Positions 1 through 10,100 of a stretch of 64,000 bases of DNA are shown one piece after another. Source of the stretch: Liolophura sinensis (taxonomy: Eukaryota; Mollusca; Polyplacophora; Chitonida; Chitonidae); NCBI RefSeq assembly GCF_032854445.1, contig NC_088295.1:80768644-80832643 (forward strand). Reading direction: 5' to 3'. The notes beneath the pieces are model-generated. The model was given only the letters and a program-made list of their open reading frames with translations. It was not told the origin of the DNA and searched no databases. Every line of letters starts with the position of its first letter. The first letter of the stretch is position 1. A program made the position numbers and the translations under genes.

Positions 1-766
1 ATGTACACGACTGCCGTCAGTTTCTAAATTTAGCTTGCCATTGTTTACATATGCTGAGTTCAGCGCCTGCTGTCTGCCTCTACCTTAGAATATTCCAAAA
101 TGCGCTCAGTTCGGTGCCTGTTTGTTTACATCAAGTGTTCAGGAATTTTCTTATTCTGGACAATTCCACCAGGCTATGTAAGACCTATGAAAGCAGGTTA
201 AAGGGAGAGAACAGAGAACGGAGAAAGGAGAATTATTGAGAGCTTGGATGCTTTTGCTGTGTATTACTTTAGTAGGCCATTTGTGCTGAATTTTGGTGTC
301 TCTATAGCCTCTGGTTTTTTTTATATCCTATCTCCACCGAGCACTTGTTCAGTCTGAACTTGTATGTTTAATTTGTGCTCTTGTATACACAGTGCTTATT
401 AGTACACGGACCCTGTCTGTGGAATTTTGTGTATATTTCGTCATACACTCAGTTATACTGTGGATTTTCCCTCTTGTGAATTTGCCTCTGAGCATTTATG
501 CCTGTGTGATATATATATTGTGGAATATATGCGTCCGTTTGGACTTGACACCGTAAGTACTTTAGTATTTGTATAGATACTGCTATCCTTTCTTGTTAAA
601 CTTAAGTACTTTAGTATTTGTATAAGTCTTATTATCTGTTCTTGTTAAGCTAATAAACTGTTGTAAAATAAAATCTGCTGGTTTTGGTTACTTTTTTGTG
701 CGGCTAAACTGTCGTGTATTTCGAACAAGCCATCTCTTTATAATACAGACAGTTTGGGTCGTAACA
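1..766 (+). repeat. 5' LTR (first about 4 bases outside the window)
   Basis: Position 1 aligns with 4723 of the downstream copy. The LTR should start TGTTA (seen at 4719) and ends CGTAACA at 761-766, giving the short inverted TGTTA/TAACA ends, so full length is about 770 bp. The TATA-like site is TATGTAA at 175-181 here, against TATATAA in the 3' LTR. An AATAAA signal lies near 667. Confidence 0.9.
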
Positions 767-769
767 AAT

Positions 770-787
770 TGGGGGCTTGTCCGGGAA
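770..787 (+). other. Primer-binding site, tRNA-Pro type
   Basis: Three bases after the LTR end lies TGGGGGCTTGTCCGGGAA. It matches the 3' end complement of tRNA-Pro, as used by many gamma-retroviruses and some Gypsy elements, with about one mismatch plus the last base. This fixes the LTR boundary at 766. Confidence 0.8.
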
Positions 788-911
788 GTGAATTTGAATT
801 GGAATTGAAAGGATTTTGTGTAAGTTGTGTCATTTTTCTAGTCTTTGACTTTGTGGTAAATTTTGCCAGCAGATTTTATTCATCATGTAGGATTTTAAGC
901 CCGACGAGTTT

Positions 912-2039
912 ATGGAAGCGCCAGATCAGGATATTTTTGATGTGTTAAATAAGAATGATTTGTATGCTTTAAGCAAGTACCTGAATCTTAATATCAAAAG
1001 ATCCTTACGTAAGAAAGATATGCAGTTAGTTTTGCTAAGTGTTTGGTAGAATTACAGGAGTTTGATGAAAGTGCATTAGATGCGTACAGGCCTGAGGGCG
1101 ATGATTCCACTGTAATAAGACTGAAGGAGTTAGAACTGAAGGAAAAGGAAGATGAAAGATTATTTAAAGAAAAAGAAAATGAAAAAGAAAGATTGTTTAA
1201 GGAAAATGAAAATGAAAAAGAAAGGTTGTTTAGAGAAAGGGAAAATGAAAGAATGTTCGAATTGGAGAAATTGAGACTTCAGAGCGAAATTGAAGCTAGG
1301 AAACTAGAAGGAGATAGGTCTGGCTTAAGTTTTTCTGATATTCCTCCAAAATTTGACGTCGCTAGAAACATAAGATTGGTGCCACAATTTCGTGAAACTG
1401 ATGTAGATAAATATTTTCTACAGTTTGAGAAGATTGCTCAAAATTTAGAGTGGCCTAAAAAGTTTTGGACTACCCTTTTACAGAGTGTGTTAACTGGCAA
1501 AGCTATGGATATATACACAGAGTTATCAACAGAACAGGCTGCAGATTATGATTTTGTGAAAGATGTTATCTTAAAAAGATATGAGCTTGTGCCAGAGGGC
1601 TATCGGCAGAAATTTAGAAATTTTGAGAAAAGAGATCAGACTTACATTGAATTTGCTAGGCAGAAGGAACAATTGTTTGACCGGTGGTGTTATGCTAAAA
1701 GCGTAGATAATGATTATGAAAAGTTGAAACAGATCATTCTGATTGAAGACTTTAAAAGGTGTATTAATGATGATGTCAGAACTTTCATTGAGGATAAAGA
1801 GGCTGATACCTTAGAAGCATTCAGGCCCACCGAAACAGGCTCAAAATTTTGACAAATCAGGTGATCAAAGAAGACCTGTTAATTCGAACACTGCTCAACG
1901 AAGGTCTGACCATACATTTACTGATAGACAGTTTAGCACGGTTACATGTAATTTTTGTAGGAAGCTAGGCCATGTCATATCAAATTGTTATGCTTTAAAG
2001 AGAAGACAAGAACAGGAGGGTGGCTCCAAGCCTACTGGT
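912..2039 (+). pseudogene. gag remnant (coiled coil, capsid-like region, CCHC zinc knuckle)
   Basis: An ATG at 912 opens a frame of 45 codons that stops at 1049. The reading continues in another frame from about 1043 to 1852, then returns to the first frame for the C-terminal part, so there are at least two single-base frame breaks (near 1045 and near 1830). The middle part starts with a strongly charged coiled coil built of repeated 12-residue Glu/Lys/Arg units (about 1120-1300), followed by a capsid-like helical region with W, F and Y positions typical of Gypsy gag. A CX2CX4HX4C zinc knuckle lies at about 1947-1988. The product would package element RNA in a cytoplasmic particle; this copy cannot make it whole. 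Confidence 0.75.
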
Positions 2040-2870
2040 TTGTGTGTTACTGCTAAAAAGTCGGATATAGTGAACAATGTTGAAGCATTTGATTATGTTA
2101 AGACTCCACCAGTAGATTGTACACAGAATTCACAGGATAATGTTATGAAGGTTTTTGAGCCATTTATTTGTGACGGTAAAGTCTCACTTAAAAGTGACAT
2201 GTCTTGTGATACAAAGATCAGGGTATTAAGAGATACTGGAGCTTCTCAGTCTTTATTGTTACAAGATGTTTTGCCATTTTCTGATGAGTCATATTCTGGA
2301 TCAAATGTATTAATTAGAGGTGTAAGCTCTGCTGAATTTGAATCCGTGCCTCTTCACCAAGCTTACTTGTCATCAGATATTATTTCGCGTCCTGTTACTG
2401 TCGGCATTAGGCCTACTTTGCCTTTTAAAGGAATTCATCTACTACTTGGCAATGATCTTGCTGGTGACAAAGTAATGGTTAATCCTATTGTGACTGATAA
2501 ACCTTGTTTAAATCAAACTGTTGATCCTGTTGAGAAAGAAATTCCAGATTTGTATCCCTCTTGTGCTGTAACGAGGTCTATGTCAAACAAACTTTCTGAT
2601 AACGGCAAAAACACAGTAACGGACTTACAAGATACATTTCTTACACAAATGTTTACTCAAGGCGACTGCATTGATAATGATGAATCAGACCATTGTACAC
2701 CTAGTGACATATCACATGTTTCTAAACATCAGCTTGTAACTGAACAGCATAAAGACCCAGAAATTTCATGTTTGTTTGACAGAGCTCTCGATGATTGTGT
2801 TATTTCATCTGAACCTGTGTGTTATTATGTCAAGTCTGATATACTTATGCGTAAATGGAGACCACCTGAT
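2040..2870 (+). pseudogene. Retropepsin (aspartic protease) region of pol
   Basis: The open frame runs from 2040 to 2966 without a break and continues the gag zinc-knuckle frame, so gag and protease were probably one polyprotein. The active-site motif RDTGASQSL lies at about 2233-2259, followed by a Gly-rich flap region (VLIRGVSS) and a later LLLGNDLAG motif at about 2440-2463, the usual retropepsin order. From about 2740 onward the sequence is the linker that precedes the integrase zinc finger. The protease would cleave the element polyprotein. The frame is lost by 2966, where the integrase continues in another frame. Confidence 0.75.
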
Positions 2871-3960
2871 GTACTGTTAATGATGACTGGGCTGTTAAAC
2901 ATCAGATTGTTGTACCTAAGGCATACCGAATTGAAATTTTACGTATGGCACATGAAATGCCATTAGCTGGTCACTTGGGTGTTAACAAGACCTACTACAA
3001 GATACTGAACCACTTCTTTTGGCCAGGATTAAAGGGAGATGTAACCCAGTTTTGTAAATCATGTCATACATGCCAGGTAGTGGGTAAGCCTAATCAGACT
3101 ATTCCTAAGGCACCATTAGAGCCTGTACCAGCTTTTCAAGAGCCATTGAGCAAAATATTGATTGATTGTGTAGGCCCTCTACCTAAGACGAAGTCTGGGA
3201 ATCAGTATGTGTTAACTATTATGTGTACAGCAACCAGATTTCCCGAAGCTGTTCCTTTAAGGAATATAAGCACCAAGTCTGTTGTCAAAGCTTTAACAAA
3301 GTTTTTTACTCTGTTTGGTTTACCCAAATCCATACAGTCTGATCAAGGTTCAAACTTTATGTCTGGTATTTTTCAGCAAGTTATGTACCAGTTAGGCATT
3401 AAACAATACAAGTCGTCTGCCTACCACCCAGAAAGTCAAGGTGCAATTGAAAGATTTCACCAAACATTAAAGAACATGATTAAGACTTATTGTTATGATA
3501 CAGAGAAAGACTGGGATGAAGGTATTCCATTTCTTATGTTTGCTGTTCGAGTCAGTACAAGAATCATTGGGTTTCAGTCCATTTGATTTAGTATTTGGAC
3601 ATACTGTTAGAGGACCTTTGTTAATTTACAAGGAACAGTTTCTCAATGATGACACAAGTAATGTAAATCTTTTGGATTATGTATCTGATTTTCGTGCTAA
3701 GCTTGTCAGAGCATGTGAATTGGCTAAAGCCAGATGTACTCAGAAGAATATGAAACGTAGATATGATGAGAAATCTGTTGTTCGGTCATTTCAACCTGGT
3801 CAGAAAGTTTTAGTATTGTTACCTGTACCTGGTAAATGCTTTGGTGTCAGATATTTTGGTCCATATGTTGTTGACAAATAGCTGAGTGAGCTTAACTATG
3901 TTGTTAAAACACCTGATCGGCGCAAATCAAGTCAGTTATGTCATATTAACATGCTGAAAC
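2871..3960 (+). pseudogene. Integrase, HHCC zinc finger plus DD35E core
   Basis: The N-terminal zinc finger (H...H...CX2C) spans about 2948-3075 and is followed by the catalytic core. The acidic residues are Asp at 3164-3166, Asp at 3341-3343 and Glu at 3449-3451; exactly 35 residues lie between the second and third, the retroviral and Gypsy spacing. The frame shifts at about 3545-3590, then continues in another frame through the C-terminal domain to an in-frame TAG at 3879-3881. The same frame goes on past that stop to an MLKPY motif near 3951, which in Gypsy elements marks the end of the integrase C-terminal domain. No chromodomain is seen. The catalytic residues survive, but the breaks mean no full-length enzyme. 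Confidence 0.85.
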
Positions 3961-4588
3961 CCTATGTAAACAGAAGTGACACTGACAACACTGCTGTACA
4001 TTCTGTTAATTTTGTTGCTGCTGACATTGACCAGAGTTGCTGTAATACAGATGATATTGGCGAACAGTTGGTTGATTCTAAGCTCAATTCTTCAAAGCTT
4101 CAGAATTCAAATGTCTTAAAACAACTTGATTCTAAACTGCAACATCTGGAACCCATTCAGCAACAGCAACTGTCTGAACTTGTTTTTGAGTTTCACATTT
4201 GTTTCCGGATGTACCATCAAGAACTGATGTCATTCTTCACGGTGTTGCTGTAGGTGCTGTTTTGCTTCAGGAGGACAATCTTGGTGTTGATCATCCAGTT
4301 TGTTTCCTTTCTCGTAAACTTAACAAGTTCCAGAGAAATTATTCAACTGTTGAAAAAGAATGTTTGTCTGTTATTTTAGCTCTGCAACATTTTGAAGTTT
4401 ATGTAACAGCTTCGAGACAACCTGTGATTGTAAATACTGATCACAATTCACTTGTGTTTCTACAGAAAGTTAAGGGAAAGAATCAGAGATTGTTACGGTG
4501 GAGTTTATTGTTGCAGGAATACAATCTTGAAATCAAACATGTAAAGGGAAAAGATAATGTTATTGCAGATTGCTTGTCTCGTGTATAA
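3951..4588 (+). pseudogene. RT N-terminal edge fused to RNase H; RT core deleted
   Basis: Residues encoded from 3951 to about 4240 correspond to the linker and the very start of a Gypsy reverse transcriptase (FPDVPSRTDV, seen in the second frame from 4199). The sequence then passes directly into a Gypsy-type RNase H: GAVLLQE, CFLSRKLNKFQRNYS, TVEKECLSVILALQHF, NTDHNSLVFL and a final DNVIADCLSRV ending at 4588. The whole RT palm, including the YxDD active site, is missing. A frame change lies at 4199-4253. The RNase H stretch itself is open. The frame ends about 130 bp before the 3' LTR, so RNase H is the last domain of pol. Confidence 0.85.
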
Positions 4589-4706
4589 GTTGTGTATAAA
4601 TGTTTAATTACATGTGGTTTTACAATGTTGTATATATTATTGTTTAACATATATTGTTTAACAGATATTGTAAGTAAAAAAAAAAGGTAGGAAAACTTTT
4701 TTTCTT

Positions 4707-4718
4707 GAAGGGTGGGTG
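4707..4718 (+). other. Polypurine tract candidate
   Basis: GAAGGGTGGGTG lies directly before the 3' LTR start at 4719, the position where plus-strand DNA synthesis is primed. It is interrupted by T residues, so it is a weak tract. Confidence 0.5.
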
Positions 4719-5427
4719 TGTTATGTGCACGACTGCCGTCAGTTTCTAAATTTAGCTTGCCACTGTTTACATATGCTGAGTTCAGCGCCTGCTGTCTGCC
4801 TCTACCTTAGAATATTCCAGAATGCGCTCAGTTCGGTGCCTGTTTGTTTACATCAAGTGTTCAGGAATTTTCTTATTCTGGACAATTCCACCAGGTTATA
4901 TAAGACCTATGAAAGCAGGTCAAAGGGAGAGAACAGAGAACGGAGAAAGGAGAATTATTGAGAGCTTGGATGCTTTTGCTGTGTATTACTTTAGTAGGCC
5001 ATTTGTGCTGAATTTTGGTGTCTCTGGGTTTTTTTATATCCTATCTCCACCGAGCACTTGTTCAGTCTGAACTTGTATGTTTAATTTGTGCTCTTGTATA
5101 CACAGTGCTTATTAGTACACGGACCCTGTCTGTGGAATTTTTGTGTATATTTCGTCATACACTCAGTTATACTGTGGATTTTCCCTCTTGTGAATTTGCC
5201 TCTGAGCATTTATGCCTGTGTGATATATATATTGTGGAATATATGCGTCCGTTTGGACTTGACACCGTAAGTACTTTAGTATTTGTATAGATACTGCTAT
5301 CCTTTCTTGTTAAACTTAAGTACTTTAGTATTTGTATAAGTCTTATTATCTGTTCTTGTAAAGCTAATAAATTGTTGTAAAATAAAATCTGCTGGTTTTG
5401 GTTACTTTTTTGTGCGGCTAAACTGTC

Positions 5428-5432
<5 letters not shown>
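4719..5432 (+). repeat. 3' LTR, lacking its last about 60 bp
   Basis: It matches 1-706 of the upstream LTR with about ten differences and a short indel near 5020. The match stops at GTCGTGTA, where the upstream copy continues for another 60 bp to GTAACA but this copy runs into a TA microsatellite. The TATA-like site TATATAA is present at 4897-4903. Confidence 0.9.
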
Positions 5433-5501
<69 letters not shown>

Positions 5502-5520
5502 GCACACACACACACACACA
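5431..5520. repeat. (TA)n-(CA)n microsatellite
   Basis: About 27 TA units are followed by about 15 CA units with one CG interruption. It begins exactly where the 3' LTR loses its end. Long translated Tyr/Ile and Thr/His runs on either strand are artefacts of the repeat. Confidence 0.95.
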
Positions 5521-5801
5521 TGGTCTGCCGAATGGTCACACGTAACCGTTGAAATACGGTCTCTTGTCAGTTTACCTCACTTAGGGTCGACCTGCAGTCC
5601 CAGTTTTAGGGAAATTTCTTTTGGAAATGTGCTAAGAACTTACAACTGATACTGGTTACACCCTACAACGCTACCGACACACCACACACTCTTCAAACGT
5701 TTATGTAATACACAGTCAAGACACAATGCACTGGCAGCTGTCGTTCACAACTGATTTTCCCCGTCTACATAGAAAATCCGTCAATCACGTCAAGAGTGAC
5801 C

Positions 5802-7058
5802 ATGAAATCCCTGTTTTCTTTTTTAATTATTTACTTTTTCATATACTGGTATTGCTTTTATGGTTTATCTTCTTTTAATATTTCGTTTCCTTTTATCTTT
5901 TTCAGTTTTCTTCATCTGGGGCTCGGAGTTTTGTGTAAGAAGCGAACTATCCTGTTCATCTTGTTCTGTGCGCTCGTTATTTACGTCACTGCTGTCTCAT
6001 ATTACCTGTCACGAAAAATCTCAATGGCAAGCAGTGAAACAATTGTCGTCATTCATGAGTCATATCAATACATGACAAGCGCCACTGAGAAGTCCACAGT
6101 TAACAGTGCTGTTGTCAACCAAAATCTCTTCATGTTTCCCATCAATCCTTTGTACGCCTGCGCACCAGATGGCCAGGAAGTGAGAATTATCGTAACCGTG
6201 TGTAGCGCTGCGTGGAATTTTGAGGCCAGACAGGCTCTGAGGAGTACCTGGTTTTCGCGTCGAACAATTCAACCACTGAACGCCTCGGTTGTTTTTGTTC
6301 TGGGCGCAGTGAACTCTTCGCAGATACAAGCTAAGATACTTCGAGAAAGTCGGATACATCACGATATTATCCAATCAGATTTTATGGACAGCTACCGGAA
6401 TCTATCTCTGAAGACGACTGCCATGTTAAAATGGGTGAAGAAGTTTTGCCCCGGCGTCCAGTACGTTCTTAAAACAGACGACGATACCCTGACCAATCTG
6501 GAAAAGTTAGTCGCTGTGTTGGACAAAATACATATTCCACGAATCATCCTCGGGCATGTCATCGTTGGAGCAGTTCCATATAGGGATAATATCTCGAAAT
6601 GGCTCGTAACTCAGGAGGAGTATTCTGAAACGTATTATCCTAAATTTTGTTCAGGATCTGGATACGTTTTATCACGTGATCTCATTGACGACCTATACAC
6701 AGCAACATTGTATACCAAAATGTTTTTTCTGGAAGATGTGTTTGTAACGGGAATATGTGCTCAACACATCCGAGCAACTCATCTTCATTCGGTTGGGTTC
6801 AAATATGAAAAAAAAAGTATAACCATCGATTGTCAACTAGCTGAAGTCGTCACCGCACATTACATATCCCCAAGAGACTTATACGCCTATTGGCATGCCT
6901 TACAAAACCTGAAAGGGCAAACGTGTGCGGACTTTGCATCTGTACTCTACATTTATCTACCTACCGGAATCATATTATATGTGACCATTGTTTGCTCGAT
7001 ATGTAAACAAGCTTTTATATGGGCTAAAAAGAAAATCGGGCAACGTTTACATGTGTAA
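5802..7058 (+). CDS. Beta-1,3-glycosyltransferase, GT31 family (galactosyltransferase-like)
   Basis: A single open exon of 418 codons. The first ATG is at 5802; an upstream in-frame GTG is not a credible eukaryotic start. The N-terminus is very hydrophobic (residues 4-44), then KKR, then a second hydrophobic segment (49-69), fitting a type II Golgi signal anchor. The catalytic domain starts at about residue 130 (RIIVTVCSAAWNFEARQALR), has the metal/nucleotide-sugar site KTDDD at residues 224-228, SGSGYVLSRD, and the family motif FLEDVFVTG with E311, D312 and V313. These are GT31 hallmarks; members add Gal or GlcNAc in beta-1,3 linkage to glycans in the Golgi. Acceptor and sugar cannot be told from sequence. 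A further hydrophobic stretch near residues 383-410, followed by KKK, is unusual for the family. It lies alone between the LTR element and the minisatellite; intronless GT31 genes are common in expanded families. Confidence 0.9.
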   Translation: MKSLFSFLIIYFFIYWYCFYGLSSFNISFPFIFFSFLHLGLGVLCKKRTILFILFCALVIYVTAVSYYLSRKISMASSETIVVIHESYQYMTSATEKSTVNSAVVNQNLFMFPINPLYACAPDGQEVRIIVTVCSAAWNFEARQALRSTWFSRRTIQPLNASVVFVLGAVNSSQIQAKILRESRIHHDIIQSDFMDSYRNLSLKTTAMLKWVKKFCPGVQYVLKTDDDTLTNLEKLVAVLDKIHIPRIILGHVIVGAVPYRDNISKWLVTQEEYSETYYPKFCSGSGYVLSRDLIDDLYTATLYTKMFFLEDVFVTGICAQHIRATHLHSVGFKYEKKSITIDCQLAEVVTAHYISPRDLYAYWHALQNLKGQTCADFASVLYIYLPTGIILYVTIVCSICKQAFIWAKKKIGQRLHV

Positions 7059-7180
7059 AATATACTTGCTCTGTCTGAAGGTGGTTAAATTTGAGAGGAA
7101 ATATCTTATTAGTTACGTACGTACTGGAAATCTGCAATGGCGGTAGTTGAACTGATGAGTACACACTAACATAATTCTCA

Positions 7181-10100
7181 AGTGTAGATTTGTAGATTTG
7201 GTCCACAACTGTCCAGTGTAGATTTGGTCCACAACTGCCCCCTGTATATTTAGTCTACAATTGTCCAGCGTTGATCTCGTTCACAACTGTCCATTGTAGA
7301 TTGGGTCCACTACTGTCCAGTGTAGATTAGGTCCACAACTGTCCAGTGTAGATTAGGTCCAATACTGTCCAGTGTAGATTTGGTCCACAACTGTCCAATG
7401 TAGATTTGGTCCACAACTGTCCAGTGTAGATTACGTCCACTACTATCCAGTGTAGATTTGGTCCACAACTGTCCAGTGTAGATTAGGTCCAATACTGTCC
7501 AGTGTAGATTTGGTCCACAACTGTCCAGTGTAGATTAGGTCCAAAACTGTCCAGTGTAGATTAGGTCCACAACTGCCCACTGTATATTTGTCCACAACTG
7601 TCCAGTGTAGATTTTGTTCACAACTGTCCAATGTAGATTAGGTCCACTACTGTCCAGTGTAGATTAGGTCCACAACTGCCCACTGTATATTTGTCCAAAA
7701 CTGTCCAGTGTAGATTAGGTCCACAACTGCCCACTGTATATTTGTCCACAACTGTCCAGTGTAGATTTTGTTCACAACTGTCCAGTGTAGATTTGGTCCA
7801 CAACTGTCCAGTGTAGATTAGGTCCACAACTGCCCACTGTATATTTGTCCACAACTGTCCAGTGTAGATTAGGTCCACAACTGTCCAGTGTAGATTTGGT
7901 CCAAAACTGTCCAGTGTAGATTAGGTCCACAACTGCCCACTGTATATTTGTCCACAACTGTCCAGTGTAGATTTTGTTCACAACTGTCCAATGTAGATTA
8001 GGTCCACAACTGCCCACTGTATATTTGTCCACAACTGTCCAGTGTAGATTTTGTTCACAACTGTCCAGTGTAGATTAGGTCCACAACTGCCCACTGTATA
8101 TTTGTCCAAAACTGTCCAGTGTAGATTAGGTCCACAACTGCCCACTGTATATTTGTCCACAACTGTCCAGTGTAGATTTTGTTCACAACTGTCCAGTGTA
8201 GATTTTGTTCACAACTGTCCAATGTAGATTAGGTCCACTACTGTCCAGTGTAGATTAGGTCCACAACTGCCCACTGTATATTTGTCCAAAACTGTCCAGT
8301 GTAGATTAGGTCCACAACTGCCCACTGTATATTTGTCCACAACTGTCCAGTGTAGATTTTGTTCACAACTGTCCAGTGTAGATTAGGTCCACAACTGTCC
8401 AGTGTAGATTAGGTCCACAACTGCCCAATGTATATTTGTCCACAACTGTCCAGTGTAGATTAGGTCCACTACTGTCCAGTGTAGATTAGGTCCACAACTT
8501 TCCAGTGTAGATTTGGTCCACAACTGTCCAGTGTAGATTTGGTCCACTACTGCCCAGTGTAGACTTGGTTCACAACTGTCCAGTGTAAATAACGTCCACA
8601 ACTGCCCACTGTATATTTGTCCACAACTGTCCAGTGTAGATTTGGTCCACAACTGTCCACTGTAGATTAGGTCCACTACTGTCCAGTGTAGGTTTGGTTC
8701 ACAACTGTCCAGCGTAGATTTGGTCCACAACTGCCCAGTGTAGATTAGGTCCACAACTGCCCAATGTATATTTGTCCACAACTGTCCACTGTAGATTTGG
8801 TTCACAACTGTCCAGTGTAGATTAGGTCCACAACTGTCCAGTCCAGTGTAGGTTAGGTTCACAACTGCCCACTGTATATTTGTCCACAACTGTCCAGTGT
8901 ACATTTGGTTCACAACTGTTCAGTGTGGATTTGGTCCATAACTGTCCACTGTATATTTGTCCACAACTGTCCAGTGTAGATTTGGTTCACAACTGTCTAG
9001 TGTAGATTAGGTCCACAACTGCCCAGTGTAGATTTGGTTCACAACTGTCCGGTGTAGATTTGGTTCACAACTGCCCACTGTATATTTGTCCACAACTGTC
9101 CAGTGTAGATTAGGTCCACTACAGTCCAGTGTAGATTTTGTCCACAACTGTCCAGTGTATATTTTGTCCACAACTGTCCAGTGTATATTTGTCCACAACT
9201 GTCCAGTGTAGATTTGGTCCACAACTGTCCAGTGTAGGTTTGGTCCACAACTGCCCACTGTATATTTGTCCACAACTGTCCAGTGTAGATTTGGTCCACA
9301 ACTGTCCAGTGTAGGTTTGGTCCACTACTGTCCAGTGTAGATTAGGTCCACAACTGTCCAGTGTAGATTAGGTCCACAACTGCCCACTGTATGTTTGTCC
9401 ACAACTGTCCAGTGTAGGTTTGGTCCACTACTGTCCAGTGTAGATTTAGTTCACAACTGTCCAGTGTAGATTAGGTCCACAACTAACCACTGTATATTTG
9501 TCCACAACTGTCCAGTGTAGATTAGGTTCACAACTGTCCAGTGTAAATAACGTCCACAACTGCCCACTGTATGTTTGTCCACAACTGCCCAGTGTAGATT
9601 TGGTACACAACTGTCCAGTGTAGATTAGGTCCACAACTGCCCACTGTATGTTTGTCCACAACTGTCCAGTGTAGATTTAGTTCACAACTGTCCAGTGTAG
9701 GTTTGGTCCACAACTGTCCAGTGTAGATTTGGTTCACAACTGTCCAATGTAGATTTGGTCCACAACTGCCCAGTGTAGATTTGGTCCACAACTGCCCACT
9801 GTATATTTGTCCACAACCGTCCACTGTAGATTTGGTTCACAACTGTCCAGTGTGGATTTGGTCCATAACTGTCCACTGTATATTTGTCCACAACTGTCCA
9901 GTGTAGATTTGGTTCACAACTGTCTAGTGTAGATTAGGTCAACAACTGCCCAGTGTAGATTTGGTTCACAACTGTCCGGTGTAGATTTGGTTCACAACTG
10001 CCCACTGTATATTTGTCCACAACTGTCCAATGTAGATTAGGTCCACTACAGTCCAGTGTAGATTTTGTCCACAACTGTCCAGTGTATATTTTGTCCACAA

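Larger units (their letters stand above)
1..5432 (+). mobile_element. Degenerate Ty3/Gypsy-type LTR retroelement with integrase before RNase H
   Basis: Two direct long repeats (1-766 and 4719-5432) flank an internal region holding, in order, a tRNA-Pro-like primer site, a coiled-coil gag with one CCHC knuckle, a DTGA retropepsin, a HHCC-DD35E integrase and a Gypsy-type RNase H. All parts lie on the plus strand. The RT palm is absent. The frame breaks in gag, between protease and integrase, and inside and after the integrase, so the copy cannot be autonomous. Integrase upstream of RNase H is the Copia-like order, but the domains read as Ty3/Gypsy. That combination is known from Gmr1-type elements (first described from Atlantic cod). 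The LTRs differ at only about ten sites in 700 bp by eye, so insertion was recent on an evolutionary scale. No envelope gene is seen. Confidence 0.9.

Noticed and set aside
51-239. Short frames in the LTRs (51-239 and 4716-4961, nearly the same peptide)
   Set aside because: They recur only because the LTRs are direct repeats; no known LTR-encoded protein is matched.
5428-5520. Open frames of Tyr/Ile and Thr/His or Cys/Val repeats on both strands
   Set aside because: Pure TA/CA microsatellite.
5586-5597. GTCGACCTGCAG, as in a cloning polylinker
   Set aside because: Flanking bases do not match vector sequence, and a 12-base match in 64 kb is not strong evidence of contamination.
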